Below the pieces are notes generated by a model. The model searched no databases. It saw only the letters and a list, made by a program, of their open reading frames with translations, and was not told where the DNA came from. The translations under genes and the position numbers were made by a program. DNA of 6,432 nt from Alphaproteobacteria bacterium (lineage in GTDB: Bacteria; Pseudomonadota; Alphaproteobacteria; Sphingomonadales; Emcibacteraceae): contig NVTJ01000022.1 in NCBI GenBank assembly GCA_002401545.1, positions 1 through 6,432 of the forward strand. Direction: 5' to 3'. Positions 1 to 5,902 of this stretch are shown here, piece after piece (positions within the stretch are counted from its first letter, which is position 1; every line of letters begins with the position of its first letter).

Positions 1-36
1 TAACCTTTTGGGAGTATAGAATGACTATCCGTGATT

Positions 37-75
37 CTGGACTGAAGTCCAGTTCTACCGACTAAAAGTCGGTGG
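37..75. repeat. Two tandem perfect hairpins, IS200/IS605-end-like or REP-like palindromes
   Basis: Two stem-loops stand side by side. The first (37-52) pairs CTGGAC with GTCCAG around a TGAA loop. The second pairs ACCGACT (57-63) with AGTCGGT (67-73) around AAA, and can be extended outward to 55-75 by one wobble and one C-G pair. Only two to four bases separate them. The core words GACTGAAGTC and GACTAAAAGTC are of the kind seen in subterminal hairpins of IS200/IS605 (TnpA/TnpB) elements and their small derivatives; that resemblance is from memory, not a search. No transposase or TnpB reading frame is visible nearby, so this would be an element end cut by the window edge, a remnant, or an unrelated dispersed palindrome. 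There is no T-tract after the stems on the minus strand, which argues against a simple terminator of the neighbouring Sel1-like gene. Confidence 0.45.
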
Positions 76-114
76 TTTAGTACCAAAGGCTTGGAAAATT
101 AAAGCAGAAAGGCT

Positions 115-384
115 CTAATGAATTGCCAGCCATTCCCGTGCCATACGTTGTGCGGTGGAGATTTCATTGAGTGACATATCCCCGGCAATCTCTGCCCGGT
201 CTATCTGCGCAGACTTCATCCCCCGGACTACCGCCAGATTAAACCATTTATGAGCCTCGATAAAATCCTGATCAACCCCCTGCCCTATGGAATAGAGCAG
301 CCCTAAATCATAAAGAGCCTCTTTGGTGCCGGATTCGGCCTGCTCAATACGGTCCACCACATATGAATGATCTATCTGTCCCAT
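115..384 (-). CDS. Small Sel1-like repeat protein, single repeat
   Basis: This is an 89-residue protein with no signal peptide or membrane segment, so probably cytoplasmic. Residues about 19-54 form one Sel1-like (TPR-related) repeat: A23-x3-LG28, Y31, then the G34-x-G-V37 turn, D40, A44 and the W47-F48 pair followed by A51. The tail (55-89) continues as a helix ending AQRMAREWLA, a C-terminal pattern often seen in short alphaproteobacterial Sel1 proteins. Sel1 repeats serve in protein-protein contacts; no enzymatic role can be read, and the partner is unknown. The ATG at 384 is supported by GGAG eight bases upstream. The gene follows the small lipoprotein on the same strand but is separated by a good intrinsic terminator, so it most likely has its own promoter in the AT-rich 385-534 interval, where I could not settle on a convincing -35/-10 pair. 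One repeat is far fewer than in classic Sel1 proteins. Confidence 0.8.
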   Translation of the reverse strand: MGQIDHSYVVDRIEQAESGTKEALYDLGLLYSIGQGVDQDFIEAHKWFNLAVVRGMKSAQIDRAEIAGDMSLNEISTAQRMAREWLAIH

Positions 385-534
385 TGCCTTAACTCCATTG
401 TCCCTGTTACCATTCGAACTGTTGCCGTTGATGGCTTTTCCAGCTCTTTACAATTAACAGGGTGCCCCAATTTAGGTAAACATAAAGTTAACGCTAATTA
501 AAATATTACAAGTGGTTGATTTAATGGTCCTTTT

Positions 535-571
535 AAATAAAAAAAAGCGAACCTTAATAAGGCCCGCTTTT
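535..571 (-). terminator. Intrinsic terminator after the small lipoprotein gene
   Basis: On the minus strand the arms AAAAGCGGGCCTT and AAGGTTCGCTTTT pair over 13 positions, with two adjacent G-U wobbles and a three-base loop. The stem is followed at once by an uninterrupted run of eight T (546 down to 539), then A and three more T. It begins 23 bases beyond the TAA stop of the lipoprotein gene. The wobbles make the stem stronger as minus-strand RNA than as plus-strand RNA, which fits the direction of transcription. Confidence 0.85.
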
Positions 572-594
572 AAATATTAACCATTTTGAGGCAT

Positions 595-909
595 TTATTG
601 AGGCAATTGTTTCTGTAATTCCTCTTCAGCTTTCTTCTTGGCTTCATCCAAAGCATCACCCTTGGCTTCATCCATTGCATCTCCCGCTTTTTCCTTGATC
701 TCCTCAACCACTTCTTCAACCACTTCACCGGCTGCCTCTGTAGCTTCTTCCACGGCAGAAGGTGCGGCAACTGCGGCATCATCAGCGGCTTCTTCCACCG
801 CCGCCGGGGCCGATGCCTTGTCATCATCACCACATGCCGAAAGCCCGAATGCCGTAATAACAGACACAGATGATACAAGTATAATTTTTTTAAGTTCAGT
901 ATATGACAT
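595..909 (-). CDS. Small acidic Ala/Glu-rich lipoprotein, function unknown
   Basis: This is a 104-residue secreted lipoprotein. It has a short charged n-region with K7-K8, a hydrophobic stretch (9-23) and the lipobox L23-S-A-C26, so signal peptidase II should leave a mature chain of about 79 residues lipidated on C26. The mature part starts GDDD and is then almost all Ala, Glu, Asp, Lys and Val. It contains two AVEEA units (37-41 and 52-56), a VVEEVVEE block (63-70) and a near-tandem repeat GDAMDEAK / GDALDEAK (76-91). Hydrophobic residues at roughly 3-4 spacing from V64 to L102 suggest a long amphipathic helix or coiled coil. I do not recognise a named family; the shape recalls small envelope lipoproteins or LEA-like helices, but that is inference. 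There is no Asp at position +2 of the mature protein, so outer-membrane delivery by Lol is plausible. The ribosome-binding site before ATG 909 is poor (AGGGTAGGT about eight bases away). A leader hairpin lies upstream and a strong terminator downstream. Confidence 0.8.
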   Translation of the reverse strand: MSYTELKKIILVSSVSVITAFGLSACGDDDKASAPAAVEEAADDAAVAAPSAVEEATEAAGEVVEEVVEEIKEKAGDAMDEAKGDALDEAKKKAEEELQKQLPQ

Positions 910-939
910 GGTTTTAACCTACCCTTAGTGTTACACAAA

Positions 940-960
940 AAAGATACCACCTGTATCTTT
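940..960 (-). promoter_or_regulatory. Leader stem-loop with T-tract before the small lipoprotein gene
   Basis: AAAGATAC (940-947) and GTATCTTT (953-960) form a perfect 8-bp inverted repeat with a 5-base loop. Read on the minus strand, the stem runs straight into a T-tract and ends about 30 bases before the lipoprotein ATG. It could be the terminator of the gatCAB transcript, a leader attenuator, an operator, or a stabilising 5' UTR hairpin. The A/T-rich stem makes it a weak terminator. Confidence 0.45.
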
Positions 961-968
961 CTGCAATC

Positions 969-997
969 ACACTACAGTATATGCATAATTATGGCAA
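969..997 (-). promoter_or_regulatory. Candidate promoter of the small lipoprotein gene
   Basis: On the minus strand TTGCCA (997-992) is followed after 17 bases by TAGTGT (974-969), a weak sigma70-type pair. The better-looking -10 word TATACT (981-976, five of six matches to TATAAT) has no good -35 at the right distance. A perfect 10-bp palindrome CATAATTATG (984-993) overlaps the region and could be an operator. If transcription starts near 960-969, the leader would contain the 940-960 hairpin. Evidence is motif-level only. Confidence 0.25.
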
Positions 998-1004
998 ATA
1001 TATG

Positions 1005-1033
1005 AAAAAAAGGTCGAAAATCCGGTCTTTTTC
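1005..1033 (-). terminator. Weak terminator-like hairpin just after gatB
   Basis: On the minus strand AAAAAG (1032-1027) pairs with CTTTTT (1012-1007). A 2x2 mismatch is followed by a short CGG/TCG inner stem with one wobble. Seven T (1011-1005) end the element, and it begins nine bases after the gatB TAG stop. The position and T-tract fit an intrinsic terminator, but the stem is A-T rich and interrupted, so leaky readthrough into the lipoprotein gene is possible. Confidence 0.35.
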
Positions 1034-1041
1034 AAAATAAT

Positions 1042-2526
1042 CTACCCATCAAGTTTCGGTCTGAGCAGTTGATTAACCACTTGTGGATTTGCCTTGCCTT
1101 GAGTTTTTTTCATCACCTGACCGACGAAAAAGCCAAACAGCTTGTCTTTACCGCCGCGATACTGTTCGACCTTATCCTGATTATCGGCCAGTATCTCATC
1201 AATCATGGCTTCAATCGCCCCGGTATCCGACATCTGTTTCAGGCCTTTTTCCGCCACAATCCGTTCCGGGTTATCGCCACTCTCCAGCATAATCTCGAAT
1301 ACATCCTTGGCAATACGGCCTGAAATCGTGCCGTCAACCTGAAGGGCAAGAAGTTCCGCCCCATGCTGCGTGGATATGGGACTTTCCGTAATTGATTTAC
1401 CGGCTTTCTTCAAGGCACCAAACAGGTCAACGATAACCCAGTTGGCCGCCCGTGTGGCCAGTTCGGCTTTGTTCTGACCCACCTTCCGGGCCAAATCCCC
1501 CAGCAGGTCTTCAAAATAATCGGCATTTTCCTTATCTGCCACCAGAACAGAGGCATTATATTCAGACACACCCAGATCAGTGACCAGACGGCTTTTCTTG
1601 GCATCCGGCAGTTCCGGCAGGCCTTTCGCCAACTCATCAACAAATTCCCGGGTGAATTCCAGCGGCAGCAGATCAGGGTCCGGAAAATAACGGTAATCAT
1701 GCGCTTCCTCCTTGGACCGCATAGAGCTTGTGGTGCCGGTTGCCGGATCAAATTTGCGGGTTTCCTGGGCAACCGTGCCGCCGTCTTCCAGAAGATCAAT
1801 CTGGCGGCGGCTTTCAAATTCGATGACCTGCATCATGAAGCGAATGGAATTGACATTCTTGGTTTCACTGCGGGTACCAAGTTCTGCACCCGGACGACGG
1901 ACAGAGACATTGACATCAGCCCGCATGGAGCCTTGATCCATATTGCCGTCGCAAGTACCCGCATAGCGCACCAGTGTCCTGATCTTGCGAAAGTAAGCCC
2001 CGGCTTCTTCTGCGCTGCGCATATCAGGCATGGAGACAATTTCCATCAAGGCCACGCCGCACCGGTTCAGGTCCACATAGGTCTGGCTGGGATGCTGATC
2101 ATGCAGGGATTTACCGGCATCCTGTTCCAGATGCAGCCGTTCCACACCGATGGCTTTGGTTGAACCGTCTTCCAACTGAACTTCGATAACCCCTTCACCG
2201 ACGATAGGGTCTTTAAACTGTGATATCTGATAGCCCTGCGGCAAATCAGCATAAAAATAATTCTTCCGGTCGAATACGGACCTCAGATTGATTTTACAGC
2301 CCATGGCAAGGCCGGTACGCACCGCCTGACGGATACATTCTTCGTTAATGACCGGCAGCATACCGGGCATGGCACTACAGACAAAGCTGACCTGTGTGTT
2401 TGGTTCTGAGCCGAATTTGGTGGATGAGCCGGAAAAAAGCTTGGCTTCGGAAGACACCTGAGCATGAATTTCCAGCCCGATAACAACTTCCCATTCGCCG
2501 GTGGCACCCTGAATATATTTCGCCAT
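1042..2526 (-). CDS. gatB: Aspartyl/glutamyl-tRNA(Asn/Gln) amidotransferase subunit B
   Basis: GatB is the tRNA-binding and kinase subunit of GatCAB. It phosphorylates the Glu (or Asp) on misacylated Glu-tRNA(Gln) or Asp-tRNA(Asn) using ATP, and receives ammonia from GatA to complete transamidation in the cytoplasm. The 494-residue length is normal. The N-terminal kinase/cradle domain shows GLEIHAQ (17-23) and RKNYFYADLPQGYQISQ (87-103); the middle has the AHDYRYFPDPDLLPL block; the C-terminal YqeY-like tail ends with FGFFVGQVMKKTQGKANP and RPKL. I place the start at ATG 2526 rather than the in-frame GTG at 2541. The ATG shares its A with the gatA TAA stop, sits seven bases after a GGGGAG ribosome-binding site, and gives the usual short N-terminus; the GTG start would precede that site's proper spacing. 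The 1-nt overlap implies translational coupling with gatA. Whether Gln, Asn or both pathways depend on it cannot be read here. Confidence 0.97.
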   Translation of the reverse strand: MAKYIQGATGEWEVVIGLEIHAQVSSEAKLFSGSSTKFGSEPNTQVSFVCSAMPGMLPVINEECIRQAVRTGLAMGCKINLRSVFDRKNYFYADLPQGYQISQFKDPIVGEGVIEVQLEDGSTKAIGVERLHLEQDAGKSLHDQHPSQTYVDLNRCGVALMEIVSMPDMRSAEEAGAYFRKIRTLVRYAGTCDGNMDQGSMRADVNVSVRRPGAELGTRSETKNVNSIRFMMQVIEFESRRQIDLLEDGGTVAQETRKFDPATGTTSSMRSKEEAHDYRYFPDPDLLPLEFTREFVDELAKGLPELPDAKKSRLVTDLGVSEYNASVLVADKENADYFEDLLGDLARKVGQNKAELATRAANWVIVDLFGALKKAGKSITESPISTQHGAELLALQVDGTISGRIAKDVFEIMLESGDNPERIVAEKGLKQMSDTGAIEAMIDEILADNQDKVEQYRGGKDKLFGFFVGQVMKKTQGKANPQVVNQLLRPKLDG

Positions 2527-4022
2527 TATTTCTCTCCCCACCAGATTTTGGGTTTTGCGCTAAATCCTGTGGCATGTTCAAGAACCTGTGCCGCTCTCAA
2601 CACTGTTTCTTCATCAAATGCCCGGCCGATAAGCTGTAATCCCAGCGGCATGGCATCCTCGCTCAGTCCCGCCGGAACCGAAACCGCCGGCAACCCGGCA
2701 AGGCTGGCCGGAACCGTAAAGACATCATTGAGATACATGGCAATGGGGTCGTCGCTTTTTTCGCCCATGGCAAATGCCGCGCTTGGGGTGGTCGGGGTCA
2801 GGATCACATCCACTTTTTCATAGGCTTTGGCAAAATCCCGGGCAATCAATGTGCGTATCTTCTGTGCCTTCAGGTAATAGGCATCATAATATCCCGCCGA
2901 CAAAACATAGGTGCCGATCAGGATGCGGCGCTTGACCTCGGCCCCGAAACCTTCTGCACGGGTATTCTTATACATGCCGTCAAGGCCATCGCCCTCAACC
3001 CGAAGACCGTATTTCACCCCGTCGTAACGGGCAAGGTTGGACGAGGCTTCTGCCGGGGCCACAATATAATATGTGGGCAGGGCGTATTTTGTGTGAGGCA
3101 GGCTGATGTCAATGATTTCAGCACCGGCATCCTTCATCCATTCTATACCCTGTTGCCAGAGCTTTTCAATCTCGTCCGGCATACCGTCCATACGGTATTC
3201 TTTAGGGATACCAATTTTCATACCGCGAATATCACCGGTCAGGGCATGTTCATAATTGGGCACCGTGCGCTCAACAGATGTGCTGTCTTTCACATCATAG
3301 CTGGCCATGCTTTCCATCATGATCGCCGCATCGCGGACGGTCTTGGTGATCGGTCCCGCCTGATCCAGTGATGAGGCAAAGGCAATCATGCCCCAGCGTG
3401 AACAACGGCCATAGGTGGGCTTCAGGCCAACCAGCCCGGTAAAGGCCGCAGGCTGACGAATGGAGCCGCCGGTATCAGTACCCGTAGCGGCAATGGCCAT
3501 ACCAGCCGCCACGGCGGCAACGGAACCGCCGGATGAGCCCCCCGGCACATAATCCTTTGTCTCCAACTCGCCATTTTCTTTTGTCGCGCGCCACGGATTT
3601 TTCACCGGGCCGTAAAAGCTCGTTTCATTGGAAGACCCCATGGCAAATTCATCCATATTGGTCTTGCCCAGCATCACCGCCCCGTCGGCCCACAGGTTGG
3701 CGGTCACTGTGGATTCATATTTCGGCTTGAAACCATTCAATATGTGGCTGGCAGAACAACTATGGACATCTTTGGTGCAATAAAGGTCTTTCACCGCAAT
3801 GGGAATGCCCGTCATGCCGGTGGCATTTCCGGCCCTGATCATCTCATCAGCTTTATCTGCCATATTCAGGGCAATATCACCGGTTTCCACGATATAGCTG
3901 TTCAACTCCCGCCCCTGTTCCATATTGGACAGATACTGCTGCGTTAATTCACGGGACGTAAAATCACCTTTAGCCAGTCCGTCACGAGCTTCTGCCAAAG
4001 TGAGTTCCGTTAATTTTGTCAT
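2526..4022 (-). CDS. gatA: Aspartyl/glutamyl-tRNA(Asn/Gln) amidotransferase subunit A
   Basis: GatA is the glutaminase subunit of GatCAB. It is an amidase-signature enzyme that releases ammonia from glutamine and channels it to GatB. At 498 residues it has the full family length. The Ser-cisSer-Lys catalytic set is visible: K78 in IAVKDLY, S163 in GGSSGGS, and S187 in GTDTGGSIRQPA, with the 24-residue spacing between the two serines that is standard for amidase-signature enzymes. I chose ATG 4022 over the in-frame TTG at 4040 because AGGGGAG lies five bases before the ATG, the N-terminus MTKLTELTLAEA is typical, and the TTG would start inside gatC. The gene begins 10 bases after the gatC stop. 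Its last codons (WWGEK) carry the ribosome-binding site used by gatB. A slightly long loop (about 145-158, NPWRATKENGELETKD) precedes the serine motif; otherwise nothing is unusual. Confidence 0.98.
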   Translation of the reverse strand: MTKLTELTLAEARDGLAKGDFTSRELTQQYLSNMEQGRELNSYIVETGDIALNMADKADEMIRAGNATGMTGIPIAVKDLYCTKDVHSCSASHILNGFKPKYESTVTANLWADGAVMLGKTNMDEFAMGSSNETSFYGPVKNPWRATKENGELETKDYVPGGSSGGSVAAVAAGMAIAATGTDTGGSIRQPAAFTGLVGLKPTYGRCSRWGMIAFASSLDQAGPITKTVRDAAIMMESMASYDVKDSTSVERTVPNYEHALTGDIRGMKIGIPKEYRMDGMPDEIEKLWQQGIEWMKDAGAEIIDISLPHTKYALPTYYIVAPAEASSNLARYDGVKYGLRVEGDGLDGMYKNTRAEGFGAEVKRRILIGTYVLSAGYYDAYYLKAQKIRTLIARDFAKAYEKVDVILTPTTPSAAFAMGEKSDDPIAMYLNDVFTVPASLAGLPAVSVPAGLSEDAMPLGLQLIGRAFDEETVLRAAQVLEHATGFSAKPKIWWGEK

Positions 4023-4032
4023 GATCTCTCCC

Positions 4033-4320
4033 CTACTCAATTACTTTTGGAACTGTGAAAAAACCATGTTCTGACTCCGGCGCATTGGCCAGAACCGCGT
4101 CGCGGTATCCGCCATCCGTCACCTTATCCGCGCGCCAGGGCAGGTCAACTTCCACAACGCTGGTCATGGGGGCAACACCATCCGTGTTGACTTCCGACAA
4201 TTGTTCAATCCATTCGAGGATATTATTCAACTCACCAACCAATGGCTCAAGCTCATCTTCGGTGACCGCGATACGGGCCAAATCCGCGATTTTCGCCACG
4301 GTCCTTTTATCTACAGACAT
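4033..4320 (-). CDS. gatC: Aspartyl/glutamyl-tRNA(Asn/Gln) amidotransferase subunit C
   Basis: GatC is a small belt-like subunit that wraps the GatA-GatB interface and stabilises the amidotransferase. The 95-residue length and the whole pattern match the family: an N-terminal helical part beginning VDKRTVAKIADLARI, the helix ELNNILEWIEQL, then the extended conserved segment APMTSVVEVDLPWRADKV and the C-terminal ESEHGFFTVPKVIE. It is the first gene of the gatCAB cluster, in the usual C-A-B order. The start at ATG 4320 has a modest GGAAAG site four to nine bases upstream. The 91-nt region before it may contain a promoter, but I see no convincing box pair; the upstream hydrolase gene is on the same strand with no clear terminator between them. 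Confidence 0.97.
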   Translation of the reverse strand: MSVDKRTVAKIADLARIAVTEDELEPLVGELNNILEWIEQLSEVNTDGVAPMTSVVEVDLPWRADKVTDGGYRDAVLANAPESEHGFFTVPKVIE

Positions 4321-4348
4321 TTTCTTTCCGGTCTTTCCTGATCTTCAC

Positions 4349-4361
4349 ATATTCAGAATAT
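4349..4361. other. Perfect palindrome ATATTC-A-GAATAT upstream of gatC
   Basis: A 13-base perfect inverted repeat with one central base lies 29 bases before the gatC start. On the minus strand it is preceded, not followed, by a T-poor A-run, so it is not a terminator for the hydrolase gene. The location would suit an operator, or may simply reflect AT-rich sequence around a -10 region (TATTCT or AATATT words). Function is not shown by the sequence. Confidence 0.3.
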
Positions 4362-4411
4362 TTTTGGCGAAATTAGCACCCGCAACAGGCTTCTGCAAGC
4401 ATAAACTCAGG

Positions 4412-5719
4412 CTATTCTGCGAGCAGATAATCTTTGGGGAGTATCCAGAAATTTCCCCTGTCTAATATGAGCGGCCGGCTTTGCGTTCCGGGCCGGACAC
4501 ATTCCCTTATGGTGACGGCAATATCCGACAGCACACCCGGATGGGTACGGTAATAATCGTGACCGAAAAAGCTGCTGACGTCTTTCACATTGACAAAATT
4601 AACATTCTTCACCCGGCTGAAAATCTCCCGTTCCGGCGTGGTAAGCCCATCACTGTTCAAACGTCCAAACCGCAGGCCGGACATCAAAAACTGGGAGAAA
4701 CCAAGCGCACTGTCACCGCCGTTCATATAGACAGTAATCTGGCCAAAAGCCGGGCCGAACTTCTCCGCAATCAAGCGCTGGCCAACGACACCAAAATCCA
4801 TATCAGGCGCGGCAAGGAAAAGATTCTCGATTTTATATTTCTTCCGGGGACTTAAGCCTGCTGCACGGGCCTCAATCACAAGTTCCCGCAAAGCTGTGGT
4901 GACAATATCCGTACCCCTGCTATGGGCGACGATATGAATATTTCTCAAGCCCTCGGTCCGACTGAGCATACGCAGCAGTTCCTTGAAGTGAAAAACTGTA
5001 AACTCACCGGATTCGCGGTCTTTAAAATAGCCGAAAAGACCGCCACTGGCGGCGGGCCAGGTGTAAAATATCGGCACTCCGATGCGGCCGGTAAAATGCC
5101 AGATATCCGCTAATGCCAGCCCCGCATCACGGAATTCATTGTTAAATCCGTGGACAAAAAGAACCACATCTTTACGACTGACCGCGGCCAGGCGTTCTTT
5201 CAGGATGGCCTGAAATGCCGCCTCGGCCTCAGCGTAATTTGTCGCTTCCGGCTCCAGAGCTATAATCTTTCCATCCTGCATCCCAAATGGCAGAGGGATT
5301 TCCGGAAATTTTATTAATTCCGTGATTTTTGAAATTTCCAGCAGGATTCTCTTTTTTCTATGGGGGGTCTGACTGGCATCTGTTAAGTCTGCCCATGAAA
5401 TATCCTGTCCGTAATCAACGGTGATTTCACCGACCACCATGGCTTCGGACCGTTTGGCCTTATATAAAAGGTTTCCCTCTTTATCCGACTCTGCCAACCG
5501 GTCCGTAATATAGAGAAAATCAAAAGACGTCGTGCGATGAACCTGTGGTATTTCCTGAACCGGATAGCCCGCCCCCCCGACATAGATATTAGGCGTGGGC
5601 ACAAGGGGGTGACGGGAGCTACAGGCAGAAACCAGAAAAATCAATACCAACAGAAGCGGAAAATGCAAACCCGTCCTGATGCCTGCAACCGCAGGAGGCC
5701 TGGGCAGTGTGATATTCAT
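4412..5719 (-). CDS. Predicted lipoprotein alpha/beta hydrolase, DUF900-type
   Basis: This is a 435-residue envelope protein. Residues 1-33 are a lipoprotein signal peptide with R7 and R15, a hydrophobic core (18-30) and the lipobox V-S-A-C33; the next residue is Ser, consistent with sorting to the outer membrane. The mature part has an alpha/beta-hydrolase fold of the DUF900 (COG4782-like) group. It has the oxyanion strand VVLFVHGFNN (185-194), the YTWPA strand (219-223), the nucleophile elbow A265-H-S267-R-G269, an acidic candidate at D306/D308 in AAPDMD, and the likely catalytic histidine H387 in FFGHDYYRTHPGV. The elbow has Ala in place of the first Gly of G-x-S-x-G, which is tolerated in this group. 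Substrate is unknown; esterase or lipase activity is inference. ATG 5719 is needed for the positively charged signal peptide n-region, yet no Shine-Dalgarno is visible before it, so translation may be weak or leader-dependent. It lies 91 nt upstream of gatC on the same strand and is divergent from trmL. Confidence 0.85.
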   Translation of the reverse strand: MNITLPRPPAVAGIRTGLHFPLLLVLIFLVSACSSRHPLVPTPNIYVGGAGYPVQEIPQVHRTTSFDFLYITDRLAESDKEGNLLYKAKRSEAMVVGEITVDYGQDISWADLTDASQTPHRKKRILLEISKITELIKFPEIPLPFGMQDGKIIALEPEATNYAEAEAAFQAILKERLAAVSRKDVVLFVHGFNNEFRDAGLALADIWHFTGRIGVPIFYTWPAASGGLFGYFKDRESGEFTVFHFKELLRMLSRTEGLRNIHIVAHSRGTDIVTTALRELVIEARAAGLSPRKKYKIENLFLAAPDMDFGVVGQRLIAEKFGPAFGQITVYMNGGDSALGFSQFLMSGLRFGRLNSDGLTTPEREIFSRVKNVNFVNVKDVSSFFGHDYYRTHPGVLSDIAVTIRECVRPGTQSRPLILDRGNFWILPKDYLLAE

Positions 5720-5833
5720 GGTTCAAAATTCATTTTACGAAATTCCACAGTCATAAAATGTGCTAAATAACAGATTAATACAAGGACAAGTTTTAATGGC
5801 TTGTAAAATATAGCCTTTCCGTTAAATATTTTT

Positions 5834-5861
5834 TTGGGTTTCCAAGGATTGCGGCTATAAA
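5834..5861 (+). promoter_or_regulatory. Candidate trmL promoter
   Basis: TTGGGT (5834-5839) and TATAAA (5856-5861) are separated by 16 bases and sit just upstream of trmL. If used, transcription would begin near 5868, after the most upstream in-frame ATG (5861) and about 35 bases before the ATG at 5903. The -35 is a poor match, so this is tentative. The rest of the 5720-5833 divergent interval is AT-rich and should also hold the hydrolase promoter, for which I found no convincing boxes. Confidence 0.3.
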
Positions 5862-5902
5862 TGAATTATAAATGTTATTTTACCAGTTTACGGTCCGAAA
5901 AT

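Noticed and set aside
85..114. Direct repeat AAAGGCT (85-91 and 108-114), considered as a target-site duplication
   Set aside because: Both copies lie on the same side of the 37-75 hairpins, so they do not flank the putative element, and seven bases is within chance expectation.
638..928. Plus-strand 96-residue frame, Ser/Ala-rich, opposite the small lipoprotein gene
   Set aside because: It is the antisense shadow of repetitive Glu/Ala codons. The minus-strand frame has a lipobox, a start and a terminator, and the plus frame has none of these. The 126-residue Lys/Arg/Leu-rich minus frame at 570-950 is a shadow for the same reason.
1699..2163. 154-residue plus-strand frame inside gatB
   Set aside because: It lies wholly antisense to a well-conserved part of GatB, with no recognisable domain or ribosome-binding site.
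4362..4411. Possible terminator of the hydrolase gene
   Set aside because: The best stem on the minus strand is a 4-bp GCTT/AAGC hairpin without a following T-tract, so I do not call it a terminator.
5786..5804. Inverted repeat ACAAG/CTTGT in the divergent intergenic region, considered as an operator
   Set aside because: The 5-bp arms with a 9-base spacer are short enough to be chance in AT-rich sequence, and no second copy was seen.
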